Source: Adiantum capillus-veneris (taxonomy: Eukaryota > Streptophyta > Polypodiopsida > Polypodiales > Pteridaceae). From it: 64,000 bases of DNA. Both the position numbers and the translations under genes were made by a program. Positions within the stretch are counted from its first letter, which is position 1, and every line of letters begins with the position of its first letter. The notes below the pieces were generated by a model. It saw nothing but the letters and a program-made list of their open reading frames with translations, was not told the origin of the DNA and did no database searches. Of the stretch, positions 11,881 through 22,115 are shown in pieces. The stretch lies in assembly GCA_014529385.2 (NCBI GenBank), contig CM043967.1, forward strand, positions 134,137,182 through 134,201,181, in the 5' to 3' direction.

Positions 11881-13615
11881 TGCTTTCAAAGTTAATTATG
11901 CTAAATGTGGTGCCCATACGAAAGCACATAAGGTATCTGAAGAGCTTCGTGTTTGGAATGTCGTCTCTTGAAATGCAATGATCACGGGATATACCCAACA
12001 AGGCAGGGCTAGAAAGCTAACTATTTTGAGCAGATGCAAAGAGAGGAAAAATCTCCGAATGCAATCACTTATACTTGCATATTGAAGGCGTATGAATTAT
12101 TATGCGGGCATCATAATTCATGAAGATATTGTAAGTGAAGGATTTCTTGAGAAATATGTTGTGCTTGCCACTTCTTGTCAATGCTTGGATCAATATGTAT
12201 GCCAAATGGGATGAGGAGCCAGCCGCCCGCTATGAGATATCAATGGCTGCCCACTTCATAAATTAAGGGATTTTTTAGTGTGTAAGCAAAGAGATAAAAG
12301 TGGGGATGCTGCAAGCAGCCGAGCAGAGGCACATGTAGGGAATGTGAGGCTCACACTGGCCAATATGAGCATTGGATGAGCATGGCGATGAGATGAAAAT
12401 CTCTTAGCAGGCGAAGGCAAACCTGTTCCACACCAGTTTTTCTCATTTTCACGCTGGTCACCATCGGGCCTGCCACATCATCAAGAGGATTCATGCGCCC
12501 CATTAGTCACGACGCCGTGATTGATGTGCTTAGGCAACTATATCAAGGGACAATGAAGAAATAGAGGGGCTACAAAGGGTAACAAGGAGAGAAGGAGAGG
12601 GGGCTTCTCTGGCTTGTAGAGACAAGGAAAAATAAATCTCTGTCTCTCTCGTCCTCCGGGAGCATAGAAGCAAGGGCTATTTCTCTCGCTCCCCGCTCAT
12701 CGTTGGCTACTACAAAGCATCGAGAGGCAAGGCAAAGGATATCTCTCTCCCTCTCGAGCTTGAACAAGAGAAACCAAGACTCGCGAGAAGGCGTAGGAGA
12801 AGAAAGGAAATCTCGAAACCACGCTTCGGGATAGCAAGCAGGGCAAGCTTTGAGAGCTTGAGCAAGCCGAGCATGAAGGTAATCGGAAAGTCTAGAGCAC
12901 GACGAGGCAAGAAAAACCAAGAAGCTTGAGCGTAGGCAAAGAGCATTGGTAATCGGGAAGCTTCGAAGGGGAAGGTAGCATAAGCTGAAGAAGAAGTTCA
13001 AAGGAGGGTCTAAAGCTGGATGAGTTTGAAGACGAAAAGAAGAAAGAGGATAAGAAAGGGCAACAAGCATCTGACATAAGTAAGGGAGTGAAAAGGACAT
13101 CAAGCTTCGAGCAAGCATAAGATTTGAGCCTACATAAGCCTAGATTGATCAATTATAAGACAAGGGAACAGAAGCAAAGGGATTCCAGTTGAAAGTGGAT
13201 CGAGCTTCGGGAGTTGAGGCCGTGCATGCAAACAGAGTAGGAAGCTGCATATTATTTCTGAACCCTGAAGATTGAGACAATGAGTCGAGATAAAGTTTAC
13301 AGAAGTTATATCACCGTCATCAGCTAATGTTTGATTAATCATTCTGTTAAGCCTGGTGTCGTTAACGGCCCGGTTAATTTTGTAAAGTGGGAGCTTTAAC
13401 TCCTAGTTAGGAGATGATCCAAGTGACGGTGTTGTTAACAACCCACCTTGGCTAGAGATTAAGTTGTACTCAAATGTATTATCTGATTAATTGATGATTA
13501 CGGTGATCTCCAAACTCGTTTGCATCAGTTGTTCTTGTTATTTCTCTTTCACACCTTTCACATCCAGAGGCCCGGCGCCTGCCCCGCTCACGTAGCACAC
13601 ACATATCCCCCGACA
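11881..13615 (+). repeat. RLX4 left outer LTR (3' part only)
   Basis: Matches 17033-18769 of the central LTR and ends CCCCCGACA just before the primer site. It includes the PPR-like fragment near 11895-12100 and a purine-rich block of repeated GAGAGG / AAGCTT-type sequence at 12560-13100. Minus-strand Leu/Ser/Phe-rich frames there (for example 13118-12570) mirror this purine bias and are not called as genes. Confidence 0.8.
11890..12120 (+). pseudogene. PPR-like fragment in the RLX4 LTR, first copy
   Basis: The reading contains NYAKCGAHTKAHKVSEEL and, after a stop, NAMITGYTQQG. This is the E..KV(F)..L..(R)NVVSWNAMI.GY.Q.G pattern of a plant PLS-type pentatricopeptide protein. A stop (TGA in place of the conserved Trp codon) and frameshifts show it is dead. 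The same fragment, differently mutated, recurs at 17040-17270. Confidence 0.65.
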
Positions 13616-13619
13616 TCTT

Positions 13620-13636
13620 TGGTGAACGCGACGTGA
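13620..13636 (+). other. RLX4 primer-binding site, unit 1
   Basis: TGGTGAACGCGACGTGA starts four bases after the LTR end. The unit 2 version at 18774 reads TGGTGAACCCGACATGA. Position and initial TGG fit a tRNA primer site; I cannot name the tRNA with confidence. Confidence 0.6.
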
Positions 13637-13659
13637 AACGAGCTGGGGTGGGAGGTAAA

Positions 13660-15833
13660 GATGGAGAATTTAGAGCAGGTGATGAGGATGATTGCAAAAT
13701 TAAGTGAAAACGGTTTTGATGATAAGTCAATAGTTCCAAATTTTTTGAAGATTATTTCAAGGATCTCTGCTTCAAATAGAGACCGTAAAGAAGAAAAATC
13801 AAATCCATGAAGATGCAGCTTCAGATGCAGTATACGACCTAGAGGGCTACCTAGAGTGATATAAGCCGGAGACCAAGGTAAGAGGAATACCAGAAGAATT
13901 GATGATCAAATCTTTTGAGCAGTTAGTGAGTTCGCTTGTGAAGGAGCAGATGCAAGAGGTTACAAGAGCCTGCCGCGGCAACTGGGAGTATTTCAAAGAA
14001 GCTATGGTATAGGTAAGTTACGAGCACTATGAAAGCTATCAAGAATAGAGTGCAAGTCTACCAGACTATGCAGATATCCAAGGACAAGTACAATAAAAGT
14101 TAGAAGCGGTGATTGATGAGTTTATTGTACATGATGCTACCTTCTTACAAGCTAATGATGAAGACATAGTCAAAGCTGTGTATGAAAAGTTGGGATTTGC
14201 AAATTCCTTGCATGAAGTAGAAGTCCTTGAGGGTGAGTCTCTACAGCCTCAAACTACACAGGGTGAATTTTCAAAGAACATATACCTGTAGTACAGGAAG
14301 AAAAGAAATAATGGGATCAAGACAATGAATTGTCTAAAGCTCAAGAAGAAATTGTGCAGGTGAATGAGTGCAGTCGTATTCAGGTAGACATGCGAGAAGA
14401 TTCAATTACAACTGATACGTTTGCTACTGAACCAAAATTAGAGCAATTTTTTTGTGGTATAGATTCTACCATAGAGGTGATTGAAGATACTGGTACAGGT
14501 TTTTCCAAAGAGTTGATTAATGATACAGATGGCATAGGCCAAAGCAGGGCTGCTACTATTGAGAGCAGCAAAACCATGGATTTTTGTATAGCAAATTTTG
14601 AGGACATGGCTAAGCAAGAGTATGTGCTTGAAGATCTGTAAAATGTTGATTCATAGGGGGTGTAGACTCCTTCATTGACAAGTGTTTGTGAAGCACAACT
14701 ACCAAGTTGGAAAATTAATCTTGAACGTGATTATGATGATTCAGAGGGGGTGCAAACTCCTTTGAAACGAATATGTGACCTATAGCTACCAATCCGACAA
14801 ACTGATCCTCAATTTGCCGATGATTTAGAAGGGGAGCAAACCTCTTCTCTATCAAAAATTTGTACCACAGGGCTCACACTATGGAAGAATGATCATGAAA
14901 TTGATGATCTAATTCAGAGGGGGTACATAGTGAAGTGCAAACTCTTGTTGATGAATATGATTGGTTTCATTGTGGCAATGATACAGACAAGCCAGTAGAT
15001 GAAATTTTCAATCTGCATGCTAAACTTTGAGCTATAGAAGTGCAAAGATATATGGATCAGGGTGAAAGACTTAAAGATCAATTTATAGTAGATGCATTTA
15101 GTACGCATGTCACATGTGGGAATCTTAGTTTACAGCAACCTGAGATGTGCAAGATGGAAGGACCTTCTCAAGCGGTGGAACTAGATCTTATGTGCTTACT
15201 GGACGAAGCTTTGGAAGGGTTCTCAAATACAGATGCTAAGGATACTAATCAATCCAGATTCATGCAGGAGAAAGTTTGTTTAGGTGTAGTATATGATGAC
15301 CTTATGCATCTGTTAGATGATGCACTACTTGATTTTGAGCCTCTACAAGATAGAGAATTGTTTTCGGATGCATCTCTTGAGATTAATGAAGAGGATTTTA
15401 CCCGAGAGTTGATGTATTTAGATATGCATGATTGGGATTCCAATACTAGTGAGAGTGAAGGTGCACTACCAATGCTTTTGCTTGTGACTGATGATCGACA
15501 ATTGGATGAGCCAGTTGCACAAGGAATATGGAAGTATCTGGTGCTACCTGATGCTATATGGAATCTGATGTTACCCTATGATGTAGGGGATTTTGAGCTA
15601 GCTTTTGACATAGGAGGTGACATATATATGCATGATCCTGGGCAATTGACTTATGTGCCATATGATCCAGGCGGTTTGAATGAAGATTTGTGGGTTAATT
15701 TGTGTTTATGCTATAATGATTGTAAATTTTTGTATTTTCCCTATGATCCTGGAGGATGGTGCAATTTTTTTAAAGAAATGCTCACAGTGGGACAAATGAC
15801 TGGGTTCACATTTGATCCCGGACGCTACTAAAG
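13660..15833 (+). pseudogene. RLX4 internal region 1: gag-like start plus acidic ORF (broken)
   Basis: An ATG at 13660 opens a frame beginning MENLEQVMRMIAKLSENGF. It soon breaks but continues through TKVRGIPEELMIKSFEQL near 13880, a helical block resembling retroelement gag regions. Frames 14109-14291 and 14330-14641 are acidic. The longest stretch, 15040-15831 (263 codons), is rich in Asp, Glu and Leu and ends with three Asp-Pro-Gly motifs: VPYDPGGLN, FPYDPGGWC and FTFDPGRY. The final codon abuts the next LTR. No zinc knuckle, protease or RT is seen. Confidence 0.6.
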
Positions 15834-18769
15834 TGCCAGTTGCATATTTGAAGAGTACCAGCTATTTGATGTGGCAGGTTGCATGGTACAAGGTTTTGTT
15901 TTATAAATTATGATAAGTCAAAATAGTTTTGGTTATTAATTTAATTAAATTACATGGATGGCTTCCAGCTGACTTCTTTGGAGAACCGCTGAAGTATCTT
16001 TACATCTTTTGAGGTGGTTCTGCTACCAGAACTTGAGGTAAAGGACTTGACGGACATTCCGTATGCAGACAGAGTAAGGCATACTTGAGATTGAAAGGGT
16101 TTCTTAAAGCGAGCTTAATGGTCAAGCCATGTGCATCATTAACTGGAGCACTTGAGTCTGGCGGGGTTCACTAAACAAATTTTCCATGAATGAATGTGTT
16201 GAAGATACGGAGATACGATTTAGAGATTTTTTATGAGCAGCTACCTAATGATTTATCTAGAAATTTGATGATAGGATATAAGACTTATTTCACTTTTTGT
16301 GCAGTTGCATGAGTGTGATGATGGTAAGTAGCTTAAGGTACCTATACCAGATGTAGATTGAAGTGTAGTTGGCACAGACTGAAGGCTGTGCAGGTTTAGA
16401 GAGGGTGGATGTCATGTAGCTCCGCTCCCATGCTAAGAAATATGCCAAGAAGATGCACATCAAGATTATTTGAAGCTTACATGATTATTGAGCAGTGATC
16501 AGGGCTTGTTAACACGCCAAGTTTAATGATTAATGTACACCGGATGCGGCTAAAAGGGCCAAGATATGCCTTAATGATTTTAAAAGAGAGTATGATTGAA
16601 GTAAGCACAAATGGGAGTTAATGATCTGAAACTGTAGTGCTTGAAGTGCTCTACTGGCCTGTCTTTACGGCTCGTTGATTGGAGCTACGGTGAAGAAATT
16701 ATGGCAGTTTGAAGTTTCAGCTAATGCAGATCCGTACTAGATTGGGCAACTGCAACTGCAACTGCAACTGCAACTGAGGCAGCAGAAATGATATGAATGC
16801 ACGGGCTTGAAGTGTTGACTTTTTGGAGCGCCTCAGTCTTTTTAGATCAGTGGTCGGAGTTCCAATTGCAAAGATATTGGTAATTAAAGATTCATTGGGG
16901 GTCGGTTCCATACCAGTTTGGTTTGCTCGGTTGGTGTGCCATCTGGGAACTTTAAGCTTCAATTAAGGAGTTCAAGAAACCGATGCCACACTTGGAAGTT
17001 AAGTTGCATGCCAAACGGCTAATGGATGCACATGCTTCTGAATTTAATTATACTAAATGTGGTGCCCATACGGAAGCACAAAAGGTATCTGAAGAGCTTC
17101 ATGTTCGGAATTTCGTCTCTTGGAATGCAATGATCACGGGATATACCCAATAAGGCAGGGTCAGGAAGGTGGCTATTTTGAGCAGATGCAAAGAGAGGAA
17201 AACTCTCCGAATGCAAACACTTATACTTGCATATTGAAGGTGTATGAATTATTATGGGGGCATCATAATTCATGAAGATATTGTTAATGAAGGACTGCTT
17301 GAGATATGTTGTGCTCGCCACTTCTTGGATCAATATGTATGCCTAATGGGATGAGTAATCGGCAACCCACTATGGTGACCGCCTACTATGTGATATCAAT
17401 GGCCACCCACTTCACAAATTAAGGGATTTTTTAGTGTGTAAGCAAAGAGATAAAAGCGAGTATGGTGCAAGCAGTCGAACAGAGGGGCACGCAGGGAATG
17501 TGAGGCTTGCACTGGCCAACATGATCATCGGATGAGCGTGGAGATGAGATGAAAATCTCTTAGCAGGCGAAAGCAATCCCGTTCCATACCAGTTTTTCTC
17601 GTTTTCGCGTTGGTCACCGTCTAGGCCTGCCACATCATCAAAGAGGATTCATGCGCCCCATTAGTCACGGCACCTTGACTAATGTGCTTAGGCAATTATA
17701 ACAAGGGACAATGAAGAAATAGAGGGGCTATGAAGGGTAACGAGGAGAGAAGAAGAGGGGGATTCTCTGGCTTGCAGAGACAAGGCAAAAACACTCTCTC
17801 TCTTGTCCTCCGGGAGAATAGAAGCAAGGGTTGTTTCTCTCCCTCTCAACTCATCGTTGGCTACTACAAATCATTGAGAGGAAAGGAAAAGGCTATCTCT
17901 CTCCCTCTCGAGCTTGAACAAGAGCAACCAAGACTCACAAGCAACCGTAGGAGAAGAAAGGCAAGCTGGAAACCAAGCTTCGGCATAGCAAGTAGGGCAA
18001 GCTTTGAGAGCTCGAGCAAGCCGCGCATGAAGGTTATCGAAAATTCTATAGCACGATGAGGTGAGAAGAACCAAGAAGCTTGAGCATAGGGAAAGAGAAT
18101 CAATCATCAGGAAGCTTTGAAGGGGAAGGTATCATAAGTTGAAGAAGAAGGTCCAAGGAGAGTCTAAAGCTGGATGAGTTTAAAGACAAAAAGAAGAAAG
18201 AGGATAAGAAAGGTCAATGAGCATTGGACATAAGTAAGGGAGTGGAAAGGACATCAAGGTTCAAGCAAGCATAAGCTTTGAGCCTACATAAGCCGAGATT
18301 GAGAAAGTATAAGACAAGGGAGCAGACGCGAAGGGATTCGATTTGAAAGGGGATTGAGCTTCGGGAGTTGAGGCAGTGCATGCAAACAGAGTAGGAAGCT
18401 GCATATTATTTATGAAGCCTGAATATTGAGACAATGAGTCAAGATAAAGTTTTCAGAAGTTACTTCACCATCATTAGCTAATGTTTGATTTATCATTCTG
18501 TTAAGTCCGATGTCGTTAATGGCCTGACTAATTCTATAAAGTGGGAGCTTAAACTCCTAGTTAGTAGATGATCCAAGTGACGGTGCTGTCAACAGCCCAC
18601 CTTGGATACAGATTAAGTTGTACTCAAGAGTATTAGTCAATTAATTAATGACTACGGTGATTGCCAGAGTCAGTTGCATTAGTTGTTCTTTTTCTCTCTC
18701 TTTTACACCTCCCATAGCCAGAGGGTTGATGCCTACCCGGCTCACGTAGAGAACACATATCCCCCGACA
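15834..18769 (+). repeat. RLX4 central, complete LTR (2,936 bp)
   Basis: Begins TGCCAGTTGCATATTTG directly after a purine-rich stretch (GGACGCTACTAAAG, or GGGGGCTACTAAAG in unit 2) and ends CCCCCGACA, so it has TG...CA ends. The left outer LTR matches its 3' 1.7 kb and the right outer LTR its 5' 1.1 kb. It contains a CAACTG hexamer run at 16750-16776 that is shorter in the right copy (21926-21948). Confidence 0.75.
17026..17300 (+). pseudogene. PPR-like fragment in the RLX4 LTR, second copy
   Basis: The reading is YTKCGAHTEAQKVSEEL followed by VRNFVSWNAMITGYTQ, then a stop and frameshift, then EQMQREENSPNANTYTCILK. This is close to the L-S-P repeat pattern of plant organellar RNA-editing PPR proteins. 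Only about two repeats are present, with no start codon and no E or DYW domain. It was probably captured from a host PPR gene into the LTR before the unit was duplicated, since both copies have it. Confidence 0.75.
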
Positions 18770-18773
18770 TCTT

Positions 18774-18790
18774 TGGTGAACCCGACATGA
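18774..18790 (+). other. RLX4 primer-binding site, unit 2
   Basis: TGGTGAACCCGACATGA, four bases after the central LTR end. It differs from unit 1 at two positions. Confidence 0.6.
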
Positions 18791-18813
18791 AATGAGCCAG
18801 GGTGGGAGGTAAA

Positions 18814-21011
18814 GATGGAGAATTTAGAGCAGATGATGAAGATGATTGCAGAATTAAGTGCAAACGATTTTGATGATAAGTCAACAGTTCCATATTTTTT
18901 GAAGATTGGTTCAAGGATCTCTGCTTGAAATAGAGACCGTAAAGAAGAAAAATCAAATCGATGAAGCTTGGGATGCAGCTTTAGATGAAGTATACGATGA
19001 GAGGCGACTCTTTGATGGATATGATCGAGAGGGATACCTAGAGTGCTATGAGATGGAGACCAAGGTAAGAGGGATACCAAAAGAATTGATGATCAAATCT
19101 TTTGAGCAATTAGTGAGTTCGGATGTGAAGGAGTAGATTCAAGAGGTTACCAGAGCCTGCAGCGGCAACTGGGAGTATTTCAAAGAAGCTATGGTACAGG
19201 TAAGTTATGAGCACTATGAAATCTATCAAGAACAGAGTGCAAGCCTACCGGACTACGCAGATATCCAAGACAAGTACGATCAAAGTTAGAAGCGGTGATT
19301 GATGAGATTATTGTACATGATGCTACCTTCTTACAGGCTAAGGACGAAGACATAGTCAAAGATGTGTATGAAAATTTGGGATTTGCAGATGCCTTGCATG
19401 AAGTAGAAGTCCTTGAGGGTGCCTCTCTACAGCCTCAAACTACACAGGGTGAATTTTTCAAAGAAGATATACCTGTAGTACAAGAAGAAAGAAAATCATG
19501 GGATCAAGACAATGAATTGGCTTAAGCTCAAGAATAAATTGTGCATGTGAATGAGTGTAATTGTATTCAGGTAGACATGCGGGAAGATTGAGCTATAGCT
19601 GATACTTTTGCTACTGAACCAGAATTAGAGCAAAATTCTTCTAGTTAGATTCTACCATAGAGGTGCGTAAAGATACTGTTACAGGTTTTGCCAAAGAGTT
19701 GATTAATTTTACAAATGTCATAGGTCAAAGCAGGTTGTTGAGAGTAGCAAAACCATGGATTTTGGTATACTAGATTTATCGAACTTGGATGTATCAGATT
19801 TTGAGGACTTGGCTAAGCAAGAGTATGTGCTTGAAGATCTGTAAAATGTGGTGCATACTCCTTCATTGACAAGTTTTTGTGAAACACAACTACCAAATTG
19901 GAAAATTAATCTTGAATGTGATTATGATGATTCAAAGGGGGTGCAAACTCCTTTGACACGCTTCTATGACCTAGAGCTACCAATCCAACAGAGTGATCCT
20001 AAATTTGTTGATGATTTGGAAGGGGAGCAAACCTCTTCTCTATCAAATATTTGTGACACAAGGCTCACATTATGGCAGAATGATCATGAAATTGATGATG
20101 TTGATTCAGAGGGGGTGCATAGTGAAGTGCAATCTCTTGTTGATGAATATGATTGGTTTCATTGTGCCGATGATACAGACAGGGCAGTAGATGAAATTTT
20201 CAATGTGCATGCTGAACTTTGTGCTACAGAAGTGCAAAGATATCTAGATGAGGGTGAAAGACTTAAAGAGCAATTTACAGCAGATAGATTTAGTATGCAT
20301 GTCACATGTGGAAATCTTGATTTACAGCAGCCTGAGATGTGCAAGATGGAGGGGCCTTCTCAAGCGGTGGACCTAGATCTTATGTGCTTACTAGATGAAT
20401 CTTTGGAACGATTCTCAAATACAGATGCTAAGGATACTAATCAATCCAGATTCATGCATGAGAAAGTTTGTTCAGGTGCAATATATAATGACCTTATGCA
20501 TTTGTTATGATGTACTACTTGATTTTGAGCCCCTACGAGATAGAGAAATGTTTTCAGATGCATCTTTTGATCCTAGTGAATATGATTTTACCAGAGACTT
20601 GATGTATTCAGATATGCATGATTGGGATTCCAATACTAGTGAGAGTGAAGGTGCACTGCCTGTGATTGATGATCGACAATTGGATGAGCCAGCTGCACAA
20701 GGAATATGGAAGTATCTGGTGCTACCTGATGCTATATGGAATCTGATGTTACCCTATGATGTAGGGGATATTGAGATAGCTTTTGACGTAGGAGGGGACA
20801 GATATATGCATGATCCTGGGAAACTGACTTATATGCCATATAATCCAGGTGGTTTGAATGAAGAGTTGTGGGTTAATTTGTGTTTCTCTTGTAATGATTG
20901 GAAATTCTTGTATTTTCCCTATGATCCTGGAGGATGGTGCAAATTTTTTAAAGGAATGCTCGTTGTGGGGCAAATGATTGGGTTCACGTTTGATCCCGGG
21001 GGCTACTAAAG
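18814..21011 (+). pseudogene. RLX4 internal region 2: gag-like start plus acidic ORF (broken)
   Basis: Parallel to region 1: a start MENLEQMMKMIAELSANDF, then 18906-19136 with ETKVRGIPKELMIKSFEQL, 19295-19525, 19848-20510 (220 codons, acidic, containing FTADRFSMHVTCGNLDLQQ) and, after a frameshift near 20505, 20395-21009 ending with the same three Asp-Pro-Gly motifs and FTFDPGGY. Where one unit is broken the other is often open, so the breaks are mostly unit-specific and came after duplication. Confidence 0.6.
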
Positions 21012-22115
21012 TGCCAGTTGCAGATTTAAAGAGTACCAGCTATCTCATGTGGCAGGTTGCATGGTACAAGGTTTTGTTTTCTAGATTATGCTAAGTCAGA
21101 ATAGTTTTGGTTATGCATTCAATAAGAATACATGGCTAGCTTCCAGATGACATCTTTGGACAATTGTTGAAGTATCTTTACATCTTTTGAGTTGGTTATG
21201 CTACCAGAACTTGAGGTGAAGGACTTGACGGCCATTCCATGTGCAGACAGAGTAAGGCATACTTGAGCTTGATAGGGCTCCTTAAAGCGAGCTTAATGGT
21301 TAAGCCGTGTGAATCATTAACTGGGGCACTTGAGTCTGGCGGGGTTGACTAAATATATTTTCTATGATTGAATGTTTTGAAGATACGACAGATACGGTTC
21401 AGAGATTTTTGATGGGCAGCTACCTAATTATTTAGCTAGACATTGATGATAGGTGATAATAATTATTTCATTTTTTGTACAGCTACATGAGTCTGATGAT
21501 GGTAAGGAGCTTAAGGTACCTGTAGTAGATGCAGATTGAAGCGCACTTGGCACAGACTGAAGGCTGTGCAAGTTTAGAGGGGTGGATGTCATGTATCTCC
21601 ACTCCTATGCTAAGAAATATGCCAAGAAGATACACATCAAGCTTATTTGAAGCTTACATGATTATTGAGCAGTGATCAGGGCTTGTTAACAGGCCAAGTT
21701 TAATGTTTAATGTACACCAGATGCGGCTAAAAGGGCCAACAAATTCCTCAATGATGCTAAAAATGAGTATGCTTGAAGTAAGCACAGATTGGAGTTTATG
21801 ATCTGAAACTATAGTGCTTGAAGTGCTCTACTGGCCTCTCTTTACGGCTCGTCGATTAGAGCTACGGTGAAGAAGTTATGGCAGTTTGAAGTTTGAGTTA
21901 ATGCAGATCCGTACCAGATTGGGCAACTACAACTGCAACTGCAACTGAGGCGACAAAAGTGAAATGAATGCACGGGCTTGAAGTGATGACTTTGTGGAGC
22001 ACGTCGGTCTTTTTAGATCAGTGATCGAAGTTTTGGTTGCGAAGATATTGGCAGTTAAAGATTCACTAGGGGCCGGTTCCGTACAATTTGGTCTGCTCGG
22101 TTGGTGTGCCATCTG
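21012..22115 (+). repeat. RLX4 right outer LTR (5' part only)
   Basis: Begins TGCCAGTTGCAGATTTAAAG and matches 15834-16945 of the central LTR. Similarity stops abruptly after GTGCCATCTG at 22115. The following sequence belongs to the RLG2 interior. Confidence 0.8.

Larger units (their letters stand above)
11881..22115 (+). mobile_element. RLX4: permuted tandem dimer of a non-autonomous LTR retrotransposon
   Basis: Two units of about 5.15-5.17 kb repeat head to tail (11881-17032 and 17033-22115). Each contains an LTR 3' part, a primer site, a roughly 2.2-kb internal region with a gag-like and an acidic ORF, and an LTR 5' part. The only complete LTR is the central one (15834-18769, 2,936 bp). 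The left outer LTR lacks its first about 1.2 kb and the right outer LTR lacks its last about 1.8 kb. The two breaks map to almost the same LTR position: the outer parts (1,735 and 1,104 bp) plus an 87-bp gap add up to one LTR. No RT, protease or integrase is present, so movement would need another element's enzymes. Confidence 0.8.

Noticed and set aside
12570-13152. Leu/Phe/Ser-rich minus-strand ORFs (182 and 86 codons) that look like membrane proteins
   Set aside because: They are antisense to a purine-rich LTR block. The second LTR copy at 17.8-18.1 kb has only shorter, differently broken frames.
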